The translations under genes were made by a program, and so were the position numbers. Below the pieces are notes generated by a model that saw only the letters and a program-made list of their open reading frames with translations, was not told the origin of the DNA and searched no databases. Shown one piece after another: positions 18,240-27,668 of a DNA stretch of 35,322 nucleotides. Origin of the DNA: Planctomycetota bacterium (lineage in GTDB: Bacteria > Planctomycetota > Planctomycetia > Pirellulales > Pirellulaceae); assembly GCA_029979005.1 (NCBI GenBank), contig JAPOIJ010000035.1, positions 1 to 35,322 of the forward strand, written 5' to 3'. Positions within the stretch are counted from its first letter, which is position 1, and each line of letters opens with the position of its first letter.

Positions 18240-20870
18240 TCAATTCCCTGCCAACGCAACCTCGGAGATCACGCAGATTTCGGTTTCATTCGGAGCCTCT
18301 ACCGTCGTATTGTTACCGCTGGGCCAACGAATTTCCAGTTTCGCAATAGAATCCCCCTCAGGAATTCCGATGGAATGAGTTGCTGAATTCTGGCTTGAAA
18401 ACCCTTCTCCCGCCTGATTTTGGATCAAAATCTTTCTTCCCGATGAGTAGATCACCAAAACCTGTGCACCGATACCATCACGATTGCTTAAATTCTCTGT
18501 TGGCTCAGAAGATGTATTACCGCCTTGTAGTCGAAACTGAAAGGGTCGATTTCCAGACCTTACGGCAGACATTTTATTCTTGAATAATTTAAACCGGGGT
18601 GCGTTCAGAGACATCAGGGCGATATCCTGCCAGCCATCGCGATCAAAATCCAGTGTCGCAAAGGAGCGACCGTCAGCAATGTCGTCAGCACCACTAAGTA
18701 AAGTTACATCGGTAAAATTATCACCAAGCTGTAAAAACAAACGGTTTCGCTCACGACCGCTGAGTGAATTGCTCGTGAATTTCAAACCGTCATCTGATAG
18801 GTCACTTGACGCTTTGGGAGGTGCCCGAACAATCACATCATTGACGTACCGCTGGTGCTGCCAGAGATCATTCGATTTAAAGTCCTCTCCCTGGGTTGTA
18901 TCTTCACGCACGACCGTGCGCCATAGACACGATCACAAATCAACCTTCGTATCGATCTCCGGAGGGGCAGTATAGAACCCAGTCGGCACATACAGATCCA
19001 GACGTCCGTCATTGTCGAAGTCAGCCCATTGACCCCCGTACGACCAGCCTACCTGGTTAACCCGAAACTGATCGTCTCCAGTGCCTGCTCGCTGTTCAAA
19101 TTTCCCATCCGAATTAACAAACAAAAAACAACCGGCAGCCGCAACTTCAATGCGAGGGTCAACCGAATCAAGTTTTTTTACGATCCGACGGCCTGCTTTT
19201 GAAAACATATTAGATACATAAAGATCTAGGTCACCATCGGCGTCAAAATCGCCAAAGGACGCTCCCATTCCAAAACCAACCCCCTTATTGACCAATGCGG
19301 ATTCTGTAATCTCAACAAAGACCGGTTGGCTTGCTCCACGGGGAGTGTCGTTGCGCAATAAGGCATCGGGGGCAAAATCATTACACACATACAGATCATC
19401 ATCGCCATCGTTATCTATATCCGACCACACCGGCTGATAGGATCGACGCCACTGAGACACAACATCATCAAAGGGTACTCGTTCTAATCGACCGTTCCCT
19501 CGATTCATCAAGAGAACGTTTGCGGTGCCCGCGGTTCCAATCCATTTTTCGCTCGCCTCTCGCTTCTCGAGATAAATTTTTCGCTCTTTTTCACTTAGAA
19601 AATGATGCTCGAAGGCTGTGTCTTTTTTACTCAATGGCGGATAACTACTCATGTAGATATCAATCAGACCATCTCGATTGACATCCGCTGCCGCGATTCC
19701 GCTGGTAAAATACTGCAAGTCCGTTCCGAGATCCGATTGCGTGCTCGTCACGTCCTCAAAAACACCTCCATTGTTTTGAAAATACCGTGCGGGCTCCAGC
19801 GAATGTCCCATCAACAGGTCTTTGTCACCATCATTGTCGAGATCCACGAACAATACACAATTAACAAGGAAATCAACTTTTAACCCGATCGACTCCGCCA
19901 CGTCCACAAATGTACCGTCCCCTCGATTCTTTAACATCTGAGTCGGTCCCCAACGAGCCGTCAGGAAAATATCATCCCATCCATCATTATTAAAATCAAC
20001 GACCGAAACTGATGGATAAACATGATCAGACGTCATCGTCGTCCACTTCGAATACTTATTGTCAGGCAAATCATAAACACCCGTCTGTGCCGTCTCTAAA
20101 ATAATTTCATCAAGAAACGAACGCTGCGCATTGGCCAGCGAATCCGGATCTTTTAGAACCTCGGCCAAAACCTCCTCGAACAACGGTTGCTGAGAACGCT
20201 CGATATAAAAATCCTCTTGAGTCCATTTCTTTAGGAACCAATCTCCAGATTCCTTTTGAAACTCAAGCGTCTGGTAAGCCTTCAAGCCATAAAGCCAAGG
20301 CGAATCGACCGATATTGATTTCCCTCTAGCTTCGACTTTTGTGTTGATGACAAACACATTTTTATCAGCATCGGAAAAATCCCCGGCGATAGCACCAAAC
20401 TTCATTGTCTCCCATTGGGCATCGAGGGACATTGCTGACTGCCACGGGTCAATCGCCGTTTCTATCGGCGCTTCGACCAAAGGCCAGTGCCCCACCTCGA
20501 CAAAATCAGCATGGCTAGCATCCCGATGAAACACCTGCTCAGCACTGATCTCCGCCAAACCAGTCACACTGACACAATCCGATAATTCCGGTGAAAGCGG
20601 GAGAGCCGGATTCTGCGATCGCTGTTCATACCATGCTGCAATCCTGCTCAACCGTGGCGTCAAATCCAGAATCAGATCTTCGCTTTTGATCAAGTCATCG
20701 ATCACCGCAGTTTCCGCCAGATTAATTTCTCCTGTGGGAGGGTTAGGGGATGGTTCCTTCTCTCCCACACAACCTTGAGTTGTCACAAAAGTAAGTAACA
20801 GAACGGCCATCAAAAACACAAAATGTGTGCTGACAACGTATTTGACCTGCACCGCTGACTGATTATTCAT
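18240..20870 (-). CDS. Putative selenoprotein, FG-GAP/ASPIC-UnbV lipoprotein, copy 3 (in-frame TGA at 18935-18933)
   Basis: Read as one gene the product has 876 residues with selenocysteine at position 646. A type II signal ends at TTQGC34. An N-terminal region of about 230 residues of unknown fold precedes FG-GAP calcium-binding repeats (DFNNDGWDD, DLDNDGDKD, DVNRDGLID, DIDNDGDDD, DFDADGDLD, DFDNDGRLD). Then comes the TGA, SCLWRTVVRED, a seventh blade (DFDRDGWQD) and the ASPIC/UnbV domain (NRDGIGAQVLVIYSSGRK ... AGEGF ... RWPSG). Both halves are needed for the usual CRTAC-type architecture. The ATG overlaps the end of copy 2 by 8 bases, so translation is coupled. If the TGA were a true stop, the product would be a 645-residue protein lacking the last blade and domain. 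The only alternative restart, a GTG at 18911, lies inside the hairpin without an SD. Confidence 0.82.
18906..18921 (-). promoter_or_regulatory. Predicted bacterial SECIS hairpin (copy 3)
   Basis: Minus-strand RNA GCGCAC-GGUC-GUGCGU: six pairs (one G-U at the base) closing a GGUC loop. The loop starts 17 nt after the TGA. A GGU-containing apical loop at this distance is what SelB recognises in bacterial SECIS elements such as fdhF of E. coli. Here the second pair below the loop is A-U, where the sister copies have U-U. Confidence 0.78.
18933..18935 (-). other. In-frame TGA, predicted selenocysteine codon (copy 3)
   Basis: The codon order on the minus strand is GAT TTG TGA TCG TGT CTA TGG: D-L-U-S-C-L-W. 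The reading frame continues without a stop to 18240. The same position carries TGA in the two sister genes. Confidence 0.82.
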
Positions 20871-23475
20871 CGCCCACTTCCTCGATTGTCAAAATTTCTG
20901 CAACACTCGGATTCATGATCTCCGTCTTCAACCCCGAAGGCCAGCGAACTTCGACTCGCTCAACCGCATCTCCTTGGGGAATCCCAATCATTTTTACGTC
21001 AGAGTTTTGACTCGCAAACCCTTCCCCCGCCTGCTTTTGGACCAGCAATTTGTTCCCAGAGGCAAAAGTAATGAGAGCAGTTGCTCCAATTCCATCTCGG
21101 TTACTTAGTTTTTCCGAAGGAGTTCCAGCGCGTTGCCCTCCGATCAAACGAAAACGAAACGACGAATTCTCGGGGTAGATTTTCTTCAGTTCGTTTCGGT
21201 ACAGTTTAAACCGGGGAGCGTTCAGTGACATCATTGCAATATCCTGCCAGCCATCCTGATCGAAATCCAATAGAGCAAAGGAGCGCCCGTCGGCGATATC
21301 GTCTACACCGCTGATTAATGTCACGTCGGAAAAATTATCCCCGTGCCGCAGAAACATCCTATTTCTTTCACGACCGCTGAGTGAATTACTGGTAAAGCCC
21401 CATTTTTGTTTCACCCGGGCACCCGGTCCCTGAGCGGAATCTACGAGTACACGATTTTGATATTTTTGATTGTCCCAACGAGAATCATCGCGGAACACAT
21501 CATCTTGAGTAGGGTCTTCGCGCACGACCGAGCGCCAAAGGCACGATCAGGTATCGACCTGTGTATCGATTTCCTCCGGCGCCGTGTAAAAACCGGTTGG
21601 AACATACAGGTCTAATTGACTGTTGTTGTCAAAATCTCCCCACTGCCCTCCATAAGACCAGCCAACCTGATTGACGTGATATTCGCCGTCCGCAGAACCA
21701 GCGGTTTGCGAGAATTTTCCGTCGTCATTTACAAATAGAAAACAACCGGCTGCTGCGACCTCAATCCGCTCATCGACTGAACCCAACTTCTGGATAATCC
21801 GCCGCCCTGCTTTAGAGAACATGTTGGATACATAAAGATCAAGATCTCCGTCGCGGTCAAAGTCACCATACGATGCCCCCATCCCAAAACCAAACCCTTT
21901 ATAGGTCAGAACCTCTGACGTCACGTCAACAAACACAGGCTGCGCGGCTCCGCGAGGGGTATCGTTCCTCAACATCGAATCCGGGGCGAAGTCGTTACAC
22001 ACATATAAATCATCGTCGCCATCGTTATCGATATCGGCCCATACCGCTTGGAAAGAACGATGCCACTGAGCCAACTCTTCGTCATAAGGCACTCGTTCCA
22101 AGCGACCGCCACCGCGATTCATCAACAGCACATTCGCTGAACCGGCGAGATCCAACCAACGATTACTGTTCGCTCTTTTTTCGAGAAATCGAACTCGCTC
22201 CTCTTCATTGAGAAACGTCTGCTCGAACGAGGCATTTTCTTTGTTGAGTGGTGGATAATTACTCAAATAAATATCAATCAACCCATCCCGATTAACATCA
22301 GCAGCAGATATCCCACTCGTAAAAAATTGCCTACCAATATCGGACTTTGTTTTTGTGACATCTTTATAGATGCCATCCTGATTCTCAAGATATTTAGCCG
22401 TCTCCATCGGCCGCCCCATGATTGCATCCTTGTCGCCGTCGTTATCGAGATCAACAAACAGGACGCAATTCACCAAATACTCCTCATAAAGCCCGACTTC
22501 TTTGGCTACGTCGACGTAGGTACCGTCTCCCAGATTCTTCAACATTTGGGTCGGCCCCCATCGAGCCGTAATAAAAATATCCTCCAGACCGTCGTTATTA
22601 AAATCCACAACAGAAACCGATGGCAGAATATTATCCGATGTCAGGTTGGTCCAAGGCACGTATTCAGGAATGGGCAAAACAAACCCACCCTTACTCGATG
22701 ACTTTAAAATGATTTCATCCTTAAACGATCGCTGGGCGTTGCTAAGGGCCGTTTCATCGGGAAGAACTTCACTGAGCACTTCACGAAAAAGAGGTTGCTC
22801 CGTTCGCTCAACAAAAAAATCTTCTTGCACCCAACTGCTTAATTCCCAAGTCTCATCCACCTTCTTAAACACAACTATTTGATGAGCCTTCATACCCAAT
22901 GCAGCACCGGATTCGGCAACCCCGCGCCCATCCACTTTCGTGTGCATCTCAAACTCATCACGCTGATCGTTAGTAAAATCTCCGGCAATCACGCCAAATT
23001 TCAGCGTCTCCCACCCTACATTCAGTCGCTTTGCAGATTCCCACGGATTAATTGCTTCATTGGTCTGTTCCCCAATTGGCCAGTGAATGGTCTCCAAGAA
23101 CCCTGGCTCGTTGGGGTCCGCGCCAAACAATTCAGCTGGATCTAGTTCTGCAATCCCTACGAAGGATTTGCAATTCTCAAAATCAACCGGCAATTCGTCC
23201 TTGTCTCCGACGGAGTTTTCCTGAAACCAAGATGCAAGCTCAGTTAAACGAGGCGTGAGGTCGAGGAGGAGATCTTCACTTGCAATCAGATTATCAACGC
23301 GACGTTCTTCTTCAGTGAGGACGCTTCCACCAACCTCTTCTGAACCACCGATAGGCGGAGTTGAATTGTTACAACCAATTAAAACCGCCCCCATAAAAAC
23401 GAGAGTGATGAGGCCACTCCATTTTCCACAATGAGCATTCGTTGCGTTGGACAATTGAAAGAACCGTCGCACCAT
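20863..23475 (-). CDS. Putative selenoprotein, FG-GAP/ASPIC-UnbV lipoprotein, copy 2 (in-frame TGA at 21549-21547)
   Basis: Read through, 870 residues with Sec at 643. The signal ends in a perfect lipobox LIGC35, so this is the clearest lipoprotein of the three. FG-GAP repeats include DFNNDGLED, DLDNDGDKD, DVNRDGLID, DIDNDGDDD, DFDRDGDLD and DFDNNSQLD, the last of these with a weakened calcium motif. After the TGA: SCLWRSVVRED, blade 7 (DFDQDGWQD) and an ASPIC/UnbV domain (NRDGIGATALITFASGNK). The gene starts 1 nt after copy 1 ends, with AGGAG (23486-23490) inside the end of copy 1. It is therefore co-translated with copy 1. Role unknown; surface or periplasmic binding or redox is inferred. 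Confidence 0.82.
21520..21535 (-). promoter_or_regulatory. Predicted bacterial SECIS hairpin (copy 2)
   Basis: GCGCUC-GGUC-GUGCGC: four G-C/C-G pairs, a U-U mismatch, one C-G pair and the GGUC loop, 17 nt from the TGA. The base pair that is G-U in copy 3 is G-C here, a pair-preserving change. Confidence 0.78.
21547..21549 (-). other. In-frame TGA, predicted selenocysteine codon (copy 2)
   Basis: Minus-strand codons GAT ACC TGA TCG TGC CTT TGG read D-T-U-S-C-L-W. Compared with copy 3, the codons for Cys and Leu after the TGA differ only at the third base. Confidence 0.82.
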
Positions 23476-23476
23476 A

Positions 23477-26077
23477 TCAGTTCAGCTCCTCAATCAAGGT
23501 AATGGCCTGTGCATCCGGGGAATCGACAGCCGTTGTTTTTCCAGATGGCCACTTCACAACAAGTGAAACAACCTCGTCCCCAGCAGGCACTCCGGCCGAA
23601 AGGACGCCGGAATTCTGAGAGGCAAACCCCTCGCCACATTGTTTCTGAATGACCATTGTTTTGCCAGATCGATACTTCACAAACACTTTCGCCCCGATCC
23701 CGTCACGATTGGACTTTCCAGCCTGACTCTGGCCAGAATCCGCCGATCCGCGAAGACGAAAACGCACGGATCGATTACCGGGATACAAATCCTGCATTTG
23801 ATTTCTATACAATTTGAATTTTGGATTATTGAGAGACATCAGTGCGATGTCCTGCCAACCGTCTTGATCGAAATCCACCACCGCAAACGATCGACCGTCG
23901 GCAATATCATCAGCACCGCTGACCAACGTCACGTCAGCAAAATTCCCCGCACGGTTCATAAACAGACGATTGCGCTCATTGCCACTTAACGAATTACTCT
24001 TAAAACTGAATTGCTGCATTCGCCGCCCGTTCGGGTCACCTTCAGCAGGCATAAAAATTTGGTCTTTATACTTCTGCGTTTCCCACGCGGAAACTGACTG
24101 AAACTCTTTCTTTTGACTTGGATCTTCGCGCACGACCGAGCGCCACAGACATGATCAGGTATCTACCTCCGTCGCAATTTCAGTGGGCGCGGTGTAATAA
24201 CCGGAAGGAACATAGAGATCCAGTTTACCGTCGTTATTAAAATCCGAAAACTGACCGCCGAATGACCAACCAACTTGGTGAACTTTAAACTGTCCTTCCC
24301 CCTCACCGGCGCGTTGTTCGAATTCACCGTCTTCGTTGACGTACAGAAAACTACCTTTCGTTGCCACATCGATTCGTTCATCCACTCGCCCCAGTTTATC
24401 TGCGATCCGTCGGCCAGCTTTTGAGTACATGTTGGAAACGTATAGATCGAGATCACCATCTTGATCAAAATCACCGAACGAGGCTCCCATTCCAAACCCA
24501 ATACCGCGATTCGTGATGGCTGTATCAGTAACGTTCACGAACACGGGTTTCTCAGCACCAGCAGGCGTATCATTTCTCAATAAAGCGTCCGGAGAAAAAT
24601 CATTACAGATGTAGAGATCATCGTCACCGTCCGAATCAAAATCAGCCCACACCGACTGAAACGAACGTCGCCATTGGGAAAGGTCATCATCGTAGGGCAC
24701 CCTCTCCAGTCTGCCACCACCTCGATTCATCAACAAAACATTCGCCGAACCCGGAAGATCGAGCCAACGGTTCATTGTCTTTCTTTTTTCGTCGTAAATC
24801 TCCCTTTCTTCGTCTCCGAGGAAAACATCCTGGAATCGTTGAGACGCCTTATTCAACGCGGGATAACTGCTGAGATAGACATCCAGCAATCCATCTCGAT
24901 TAATATCGGCGGCGGATATTCCACAAACGAAATACTGCTTACCCAGATCGGAGTGAGTTTTAGTCACATTTTTGAAGACACCCGACTCATTTAAAAGATA
25001 TTTCGCCGGCTCCATGGGTCGACCGAGAATTGCATCTTTATCACCATCATTGTCGATATCGAGAAAGAGCGCACAATTTACCATATACTCTTCACGAAGG
25101 CCGATTTTCTCAGCCACATCGATGTAGGAACCGTCGGGTTGTTGCTCCAACATCTGCGTTGCGGCCCAACGCGAAGTAAGAAACAGGTCATCCAATCCAT
25201 CCCCGTTATAGTCGACGACTGCTACGGAAGGAAAAACATGATTGGAAGGTAGCTCTTCCCAGTCAGCCACCAAGGGAACCGGCAAGGTAATCTTTCCACC
25301 CTTGCGAGATGATCTCACAATTATCTCGTCTTTATGAGAACGTTGAATTTCTTGCAACGTTTCGGGATCCGAAATCACTTCCGAAAGTACTTCACGGAAA
25401 AGAGGCTGGGCTGCGCGTTCCAAAAACAAATCACCCTGCAACCACTTGGTCAATTTCCAGGTTCCATTTTTCCGCTCGAATTGAAAATCCTGATGCCCTT
25501 TTATTCCCCAAACAGAATCGGAGGATCTACCGCGTCCCTCAACCTTACTATGAATCAAATACACATCCTCTGCCTCAAAGCCCCCCGAGAGAACGCCGAA
25601 CTTCAAGGTTTCCCACTGCACGCCAAAAACGTCTAACGCCCTCCAGGGAAACGCCGCTGCCGGGGAAGCTTCTTCTTCGATTGGCCAATTGGCTTTTTCA
25701 AGAAACTCAGGATAGTTCTCACGCCTCCCAAATAGCGTCTCCGCATCAGTCGCTGCAAGCCCTCGAACTGAGACTAGATCACTAAGCACGGGCAGTTCGA
25801 ATGCAGATCCAACCTTTCGCTGTTCAATCCACGACGCAATTTGTCTCAGTTGCGGCGTTAGATCAAGAATCAAATCTTCGCTGGCAATTAACCCAGTGAC
25901 GCTCTGCTCGACCTCCGTTTTCGGCGCGCTAACAGGTTCTCGGCCTTCGTTTCCTTTTTGGCACGAGACGCTGGTTAGCAAGAAGACAGTAAGCAGAGAA
26001 CTCAATGCCAATAATCTCAAAATCGATTCAGCATGGCACCTAGAAAATTCCCCGAAAAAATTCGAGTCAGAACGCAT
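23477..26077 (-). CDS. Putative selenoprotein, FG-GAP/ASPIC-UnbV lipoprotein, copy 1 (in-frame TGA at 24157-24155)
   Basis: First gene of the tandem set in transcription order; 866 residues with Sec at 641. ATG 26077 has TAAGGA just upstream. The hydrophobic signal (about 19-38) ends at Cys 39 in TSVSC, a poor but plausible lipobox. FG-GAP repeats: DYNGDGLDD, DIDNDGDKD, DINRDGLLD, DFDSDGDDD, DFDQDGDLD, DFNNDGKLD; then the TGA, SCLWRSVVRED, blade 7 (DFDQDGWQD) and ASPIC/UnbV (NRDGIGAKVFVKYRSGKT). It shares near-identical blocks with copies 2 and 3 (for example GFGMGASFGDFD, NDTP, DDIADGRSFA). Divergent from the lactonase gene; the 167-nt gap must carry both promoters. Homology of the repeats to CRTAC1 is recognised; function is not known. 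Confidence 0.82.
24128..24143 (-). promoter_or_regulatory. Predicted bacterial SECIS hairpin (copy 1)
   Basis: Identical in sequence to the copy 2 hairpin: GCGCUC-GGUC-GUGCGC, with the loop starting 17 nt after the TGA. The in-frame GTG that could restart translation (24133) lies on the 3' arm right after the loop. Confidence 0.78.
24155..24157 (-). other. In-frame TGA, predicted selenocysteine codon (copy 1)
   Basis: Minus-strand codons GAT ACC TGA TCA TGT CTG TGG read D-T-U-S-C-L-W. The Ser codon is TCA where the sisters use TCG, and Leu is CTG where they use CTA and CTT: all synonymous changes. Confidence 0.82.
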
Positions 26078-26244
26078 TCGATTCCTTATTACTGCACATC
26101 ATTCTTCTACCTATTGATACTCAGTAGCGAGTTTGTTGACGATTTATACGAAGCCGAAGTAACATTTTAGCTTTACCACTGGATTAAGGGAAGTTTTACA
26201 CCTATCGTGATAAGTGGTTTAGCCACTGAAAATAGGGACGCAAA

Positions 26245-27423
26245 ATGAACAAATGCCCGTACCGTTATTACCCGACCATTCTTGTTACGCTACCGACCAC
26301 GCGGTTGGTTCAGACCAACTTGGCCGTCCTGATCATTTTATGGTTCTCAACCCCCGTTTATTCCCAAAACATCGACGTCTGGCTTGGCACCGGCAAGACC
26401 GGCATCTACCACTCAACGCTCAACGTCGAAAGCGGAAAACTCTCCGATCCAACGCTGGCGAGCGAAACGAGTGGCGCTGGCTTTCTAGCCATGCACCCTA
26501 ACGGGAAGATCCTTTACTCGACGAACCGTGAAAACGAGGGCAGCGTCACCGCATTTTCAATTATCAACAGTGACTCTGCTAAGGCTCCGTATTTAAAACA
26601 GCTCCAATCCATCCCTACCGGGGATGGCGGTGCTGCTTGCGTGGCAATCGACAAACTAGGAAAAGTCTTAATGTCAGCCCAATACGGAGGCGGATCAACC
26701 TCAACTTATCGACTGAAACCAAACGGAGACCTACTCTCACGAGCAGCCAACATTGAACACGGCAAAGGGTCAGGAATCAATGCGAAGCGGCAGGCTGCAG
26801 CCCACCCTCACTGGGTTGGCACGAGCCCGGACAACCAATTCCTTTTGGTTCCAGATCTCGGCACCGATCAGGTTTTCCAGTACCAATTAAATACAGATTC
26901 GGGCGAGATTAGTTTGAAGTCAAAAATCTCGCTCCCACCAGGCTCAGGCCCCCGACATATGAAATTTCACCCCACAGGTGACTATGCCTTCGTACTCAAT
27001 GAACTTACCCTGACCATCACTGTTTTTCGCTACGACCAAAGCTCTGGAAGGTTTCAGGAAATCCAGAACATTGAAACACTTCCCGCCGACCTCAAAGACC
27101 GACATCTAAATTCAGCAGCGGAAATCCGAGTCCACCCTAATGGAAAATTCGTCTACTCGTCGAACCGGGGTCACGACTCAATTTCTGTATTTAAATTCTC
27201 TCCCGAAAAGAACAAACTCGAATTTGTAGAACGCGAATCGGTAAGAGGATCGTGGCCAAGAAATTTCAATCTAGAACCTTCAGGAAAATGGCTCTTGGCA
27301 GCTGGGCAACACTCGAACACGCTTGCGGTCTTCGAAATCGATCAGGACTCAGGGCAACTGACCTACGCCAGACAAATTGTTAACCTACCAGCACCAATTT
27401 GTGTCTTATTTCAAAACGAATGA
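26245..27423 (+). CDS. Exported lactonase-family seven-bladed beta-propeller
   Basis: A 392-residue PF10282 (6-phosphogluconolactonase/YbhE-type) protein. Blocks GSGPRHMKFHPTGDYAFVLN, VHPNGKFVYSSNRGHDSISV and SWPRNFNLEPSGKWLLAAGQ are family signatures. Unlike cytoplasmic Pgl, it begins with a long basic/polar n-region and a hydrophobic helix (about 22-38) ending VYSQ, so it is probably exported. That argues against a pentose-phosphate role and for hydrolysis of an external sugar lactone, or a non-enzymatic use of the fold. Divergent from the tandem lipoprotein operon. Confidence 0.85.
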   Translation: MNKCPYRYYPTILVTLPTTRLVQTNLAVLIILWFSTPVYSQNIDVWLGTGKTGIYHSTLNVESGKLSDPTLASETSGAGFLAMHPNGKILYSTNRENEGSVTAFSIINSDSAKAPYLKQLQSIPTGDGGAACVAIDKLGKVLMSAQYGGGSTSTYRLKPNGDLLSRAANIEHGKGSGINAKRQAAAHPHWVGTSPDNQFLLVPDLGTDQVFQYQLNTDSGEISLKSKISLPPGSGPRHMKFHPTGDYAFVLNELTLTITVFRYDQSSGRFQEIQNIETLPADLKDRHLNSAAEIRVHPNGKFVYSSNRGHDSISVFKFSPEKNKLEFVERESVRGSWPRNFNLEPSGKWLLAAGQHSNTLAVFEIDQDSGQLTYARQIVNLPAPICVLFQNE

Positions 27424-27668
27424 CCTTCTCTCCAACTGTTGCTCCGCGTCGTGATTTTCAAGCTAACCACCTGAACATTTCGCCACCGCAAAGTTGCTGA
27501 ATTTCTTTGGTTGAACGTTTCAAGGTTGAGCCTTTTCGCCGAATCAATTATCCTAATCCGCTGAAAACACGGGATTAACTTCAATTACCCAGTGAATCTT
27601 ACATAGATCCCGCAGTCGTTTTCTGGCGTGTTCTCTTTGACCAATTCCCTTGTCGCTGCACTTCTTTT

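Noticed and set aside
18933-24157. Genome-wide UGA reassignment to Trp
   Set aside because: TGA is a normal stop for sucB, the uracil-DNA glycosylase, and selenoprotein copies 1 and 3 themselves; Trp in these genes is TGG, including two codons before the hairpin loop.
18240-26077. Treating the six ORFs as six genes, or the three copies as pseudogenes
   Set aside because: A random nonsense mutation would not hit the same codon in three paralogues while both halves stay intact, and the spacer between TGA and GTG is conserved by codon.
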